From positions 1-24,752 of the forward strand of contig DFKM01000073.1 in NCBI GenBank assembly GCA_002373555.1: a DNA stretch of 24,752 bases, written 5' to 3'. This document shows, in pieces, positions 22,233 through 24,752 of this stretch. This DNA is from Lachnospiraceae bacterium UBA3645 (lineage in GTDB: Bacteria > Bacillota > Clostridia > Lachnospirales > Lachnospiraceae). The first letter of the stretch is position 1; each line of letters starts with the position of its first letter. The notes under the pieces were generated by a model, which saw only the letters and a list, made by a program, of their open reading frames with translations, did not search any database and had not been told where the DNA came from. The position numbers and the translations under genes are program-made.

Positions 22233-23048
22233 TTATCTGTGCCAGACCGGAATCCCGCAGACAACTTCCACAACAGCATCCGCTGCCGCGCCGAGCTCCC
22301 GCTGCAGCATCTGAAAACTCTCACAAAATATCCTCGTACCTGCATCATATTCCGCATGCAGATCTTCGCTGATCCGGTTTCCGACGACCACGCATCCGAT
22401 CCCTCTTGCATGCAATGCAAGGATCGGCTGCACAATACGCGCATAGATCTCCTCTGCAGGCACAGGCTCGCCCTCCCACGGGAATAATTCATTTGCGAGC
22501 AGATTCGACAGATCTTCGAGAAGAATGGTATCCCCCTGCCCGGCAACATCCGCCAGCCCGCTGATCTCCCGCTCGATCTCAATCGTCTCGAATCCCTTCC
22601 CGGCGCGCTGCGCGCGATGTTTCTCTACCCGCGCCATGGTCTCCGCATCCGACGGATCATAATGCATCGTCGCGGCATACCATAAATTCCCCGGGCAGCT
22701 GGATCCCCCTGCCGGCAGCTTGCTCTGCCGGCCTTCTCCATGCAAGGAGCTGCCGGCTTCCACGACAGAAAAACCTTCCTCGGCTGCGGCCGTTCTTCCG
22801 CCTTTCGCTGCCGCAGGATCCTCCCGCACAGAGTCTGCTCCTGCCGGCACAACTGCTCCGGCAGCTGCCTTTTCACTCTCTCCGGCTTCCTTCCCCGCAG
22901 ACAGCGCATGCATCCTGACCGCCAGTCCCTCTGCGAATGCCGATTTCCCGCTTGCCGCGCCGCCAGTCACCAGCACCAGCATCTCCGGCTGCAGCAAATC
23001 CCCGGCGGCACCCGCGCGGCCGGCATCATTTCCTGCCAAAGTCTTCAT
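22233..23048 (-). CDS. cobU: Adenosylcobinamide kinase / guanylyltransferase with a large insert
   Basis: 271 residues against about 180 for ordinary CobU. An intact P-loop VTGGAASGKS is at 27-36, then LWYAATMHYDPSDAETMARVEKHRAQR at 122-148 with the candidate guanylylated His144. EDLSNLLANE is at 178-187, and the terminal AAADAVVEVVCGIPV is typical. Between the P-loop helix and the second strand is an Ala/Gly/Glu-rich insert (about 48-120) that should be disordered. The usual NEVGxGIVP motif is replaced by GNRISED, a form I associate with a clostridial CobU subgroup. The enzyme phosphorylates adenosylcobinamide and then adds GMP. The start overlaps the end of cobT by 23 bp. An internal Met at residue 23 is a possible alternative start, but GGAG there is too close. 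Confidence 0.88.
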   Translation of the reverse strand: MKTLAGNDAGRAGAAGDLLQPEMLVLVTGGAASGKSAFAEGLAVRMHALSAGKEAGESEKAAAGAVVPAGADSVREDPAAAKGGRTAAAEEGFSVVEAGSSLHGEGRQSKLPAGGSSCPGNLWYAATMHYDPSDAETMARVEKHRAQRAGKGFETIEIEREISGLADVAGQGDTILLEDLSNLLANELFPWEGEPVPAEEIYARIVQPILALHARGIGCVVVGNRISEDLHAEYDAGTRIFCESFQMLQRELGAAADAVVEVVCGIPVWHR

Positions 23049-24084
23049 ACTGCTCTACCGCGATCCCTTCGAATGTATCCATCTGCTCATAAACATCACT
23101 TGCCATATCCAGCAGCGGGAACAATGCGACCGCCCCGGTTCCTTCTCCCAGATGCATTCCGGCACGGATCACCGGATCCATGCCAAGCGCTTCCATGACC
23201 ATCGCCGCTGCATGCTCTTCCGACAGGTGCGAGGCCAGCAAATAGTCCCTGCACGCCGGTGCAATCCCCGCCGCAAGCAATGCCGCGGCAGCAGAAATGA
23301 ATCCGTCGATCACCACCGGCAGCCCGCACGCCGCGCCGCCGATGAACAGCCCTGCCAGCGCCGCGATATCAAAACCGCCAACTTTAGCCAGCACATCCAG
23401 CGGATCCTCCGGATCCGGCTGATTGACTTCGATCGCCTTGCGGATCGCGCGGATCTTCCGCTCCAGTCCCGCATCCGAAAGTCCGGCTCCCCGTCCGGTG
23501 ACCGCAGCAGGATCCAGTCCCAGCAATACGGAAACGACCGCCGCGCTGGTGGTCGTATTCCCGATCCCCATCTCGCCGCCGGCGAGCAGACCGTACCCGG
23601 CTGCTTTCATTTCCGCCGCTTTCGCGATTCCTGCTTCGATCGCAAAGACCGCTTCCTCTACAGTCATGGCCGGTCCGGCTGCCATGTTCCGCGTACCGCA
23701 GCGGCACTTTCTTTTCTCGACCCTCGGTACATCCACGGCTATTCCGACATCCACGGGGAACAGATCTGCGCCGGCCCGCCGGCACATGATCGCTGAGCAG
23801 GATTTCCCGACTGCAAAATTCTCCGCTACGATCGCGGTCACGTCCTGTCCCGTCTGGCTGACGCCCTCCGCGACCACGCCGTTATCCGCGCAGAAAATCA
23901 CCAGCGCCTTCTTCCTGATATCCGGCTGCGCGGTACGCTGCATCCCGGCGATCTGCACCAGCATTTCTTCCAGCCTGCCCAGCCCGTACAGCGGCTTGCC
24001 GATCCGGTTCCAGTGTGCGCGGCAGGCAGCTGCTGCCTGCGCGTCCGGCTTTTCTATTCTGTTGACCGCTTCTGATAAAGTCAT
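23026..24084 (-). CDS. cobT: Nicotinate-nucleotide:dimethylbenzimidazole phosphoribosyltransferase
   Basis: The frame allows an ATG at 24099, but GGAG lies 9 bp before the ATG at 24084, and MTLSEAVNRIEKPD matches the normal CobT start, so the 352-residue form is chosen. Landmarks are FCADNGVVAEGVSQ, a GGEMGIGNTTTSAA motif, LDVLAKVGGFDIAALAG and the catalytic glutamate in GMHLGEGTGAVALFPLLD. CobT makes alpha-ribazole phosphate (or another base's nucleotide) from nicotinate mononucleotide, the lower ligand of cobalamin. It is first in the visible minus-strand order cobT-cobU-cobS-cobQ-cbiB-cbiC and overlaps cobU by 23 bp. No clear promoter or cobalamin riboswitch was recognised upstream. Confidence 0.94.
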   Translation of the reverse strand: MTLSEAVNRIEKPDAQAAAACRAHWNRIGKPLYGLGRLEEMLVQIAGMQRTAQPDIRKKALVIFCADNGVVAEGVSQTGQDVTAIVAENFAVGKSCSAIMCRRAGADLFPVDVGIAVDVPRVEKRKCRCGTRNMAAGPAMTVEEAVFAIEAGIAKAAEMKAAGYGLLAGGEMGIGNTTTSAAVVSVLLGLDPAAVTGRGAGLSDAGLERKIRAIRKAIEVNQPDPEDPLDVLAKVGGFDIAALAGLFIGGAACGLPVVIDGFISAAAALLAAGIAPACRDYLLASHLSEEHAAAMVMEALGMDPVIRAGMHLGEGTGAVALFPLLDMASDVYEQMDTFEGIAVEQYEDFGRK

Positions 24085-24424
24085 TGCTTCCCACTCCATG
24101 CATAAAGGATCAATTTATCAATATTATGGTATGATTTCAGGCAGCGCATGCGCTGCTTATGCAAAACAGAGAGAACAAGCTTACCCCATTTTCCAGGACG
24201 TTAAGCCATATGACGAACTCAAAGGGGGGATGCTTATCTCATATGTATTGATAGCTGCACCTGAGAACCGCAGAACGAAGCCGCGGTTCATGAGCATGCA
24301 GCAGAATGTGAATGGCCTCTAAACATACCTATTGCCTGCTATATCTGCCGGCTGCGCCGCCTGAAGCAGTTCGCACGAATTCCGCGAGTCAACTTGTCAT
24401 AATTTTAAGATCTGGTAAGATTCC
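24085..24424. other. Intergenic region upstream of cobT
   Basis: No convincing gene is seen in these 340 bp. A perfect 16-bp palindrome, GCAGCGCATGCGCTGC, lies at 24141-24156, about 55 bp upstream of the chosen cobT start, where an operator would be expected. A GAACCGC/GCGGTTC hairpin is at about 24266-24290. A CATAAT-like -10 is present on the minus strand at about 24121-24126 but has no good -35. The conserved cobalamin riboswitch blocks were not found. Confidence 0.5.
24141..24156. promoter_or_regulatory. Perfect 16-bp palindrome upstream of cobT
   Basis: GCAGCGCATGCGCTGC equals its own reverse complement over all 16 bases. Its position just upstream of the cobalamin block makes it a candidate binding site for a dimeric regulator. 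Nothing else supports this. Confidence 0.4.
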
Positions 24425-24752
24425 GTGCAATTATAACGAGTTTTCAAAAAAATACTGTCCGGATTTTAGATACCTTTAGCTTCTTTTAACCTAAATTAAG
24501 ACTGTTTTGTGCAATTATAGCCTGTTCATCCATTTATACTGTCACTTTCTCGCAGTTGCGCTGACATAATCTTTGGAATTCATGACAGTATTATTTCTGT
24601 ACTCCCTTTCAATTGCACAACTGAAGACAGTAGTCATTTTTCAGAACGATTTTTTTGCACGACTGCAGGCAGTAATTTCTTATCAGATCACCTTTTTTGC
24701 ACAGCCAGGGCAGTTACTTCCTTCCAGCTCTCTTTTCTTGCTCACCCAGGAC
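24425..24752. repeat. Orientation-switching array of 35-bp units with 42-bp period, continuing past the window
   Basis: Each unit starts G(A/G)CAGTA, has about 22 variable bases, and ends TTGCAC, exactly 35 bp. Plus-strand units are 24584-24618, 24626-24660, 24668-24702 and 24709-24743, separated by 6-7 bp linkers such as AACTGAA and GACTGCA. Minus-strand units are 24425-24459 and 24509-24543, 84 bp apart (two periods); the slot between is degenerate. The two halves mirror each other around about 24563, with a 40-bp centre, and 24425-24459 mirrors 24668-24702 exactly in position. The last bases, GAC at 24750-24752, look like the start of another unit. No ORF is seen. Unit cores are too divergent for a CRISPR. 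Confidence 0.8.

Noticed and set aside
24098..24322. Small plus-strand ORF of 74 codons upstream of cobT
   Set aside because: No ribosome site or promoter, its start overlaps the cobT 5' region, and the product shows no recognisable pattern. Probably a chance frame.
24425..24752. CRISPR array
   Set aside because: The period is regular, but the shared cores differ from unit to unit, the units switch orientation in mid-array, and no cas gene is visible. A CRISPR needs near-identical repeats in one orientation.

Overview
The window reads as a chromosomal segment of an anaerobic, fairly GC-rich member of the Bacillota, most likely a Clostridia/Lachnospiraceae-type gut or rumen organism. This is inferred from strong AGGAG-type ribosome sites, sigma-A promoters, short U-tailed hairpin terminators, a holin-like type I toxin remnant, a GPH sugar symporter, an NhaC-type antiporter, and an anaerobic-style (cbi) cobalamin gene set. 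No rRNA, tRNA, insertion sequence or confident CRISPR array is visible.

Layout. 1-2.5 kb: the end of a GPH sugar symporter, a DUF3237 protein and a glycoside hydrolase that has lost its N-terminal half. 2.6-6.6 kb: a self-contained amino-acid utilisation locus. A YheO/DauR-type regulator is divergent from ridA, a class I/II aminotransferase and an NhaC-family transporter, and the promoter region carries repeated candidate operators. 6.7-8.5 kb: cbiL (corrin C20 methylation) downstream of a GH5 glucanase. 8.65-9.0 kb: a small locus resembling a type I toxin-antitoxin system of the holin-like toxin kind, with a frame-broken toxin and a converging antisense promoter. 9.0-16.5 kb: a GltD-like Fe-S/FAD oxidoreductase, an MBL-fold hydrolase, gdhA, an MtaD-type deaminase, a small membrane protein and a class I CoA-transferase.

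16.5-24.1 kb, minus strand: the late cobalamin block, transcribed cobT, cobU, cobS, cobQ, cbiB, cbiC. It covers nucleotide-loop activation and assembly, corrin amidation, aminopropanol attachment and the precorrin-8X methyl shift. cobQ carries an N-terminal CobU-like domain joined by a linker encoded by four 39-bp tandem repeats. A 74/75-bp tandem array lies between cobQ and cobS, a 154-bp inverted-repeat element lies between cbiB and cbiC, and CobU has a long low-complexity insert. The remaining corrin-ring genes are not here, and no cobalamin riboswitch was recognised.

24.4-24.75 kb: an AT-rich, gene-free array of 35-bp units on a 42-bp period (about four DNA turns). It switches orientation around a central 40-bp segment and runs off the right edge. 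It is not a normal CRISPR and is the least explained structure in the window.

All calls come from reading the sequence. Family assignments rest on remembered motifs, and no database search was run.
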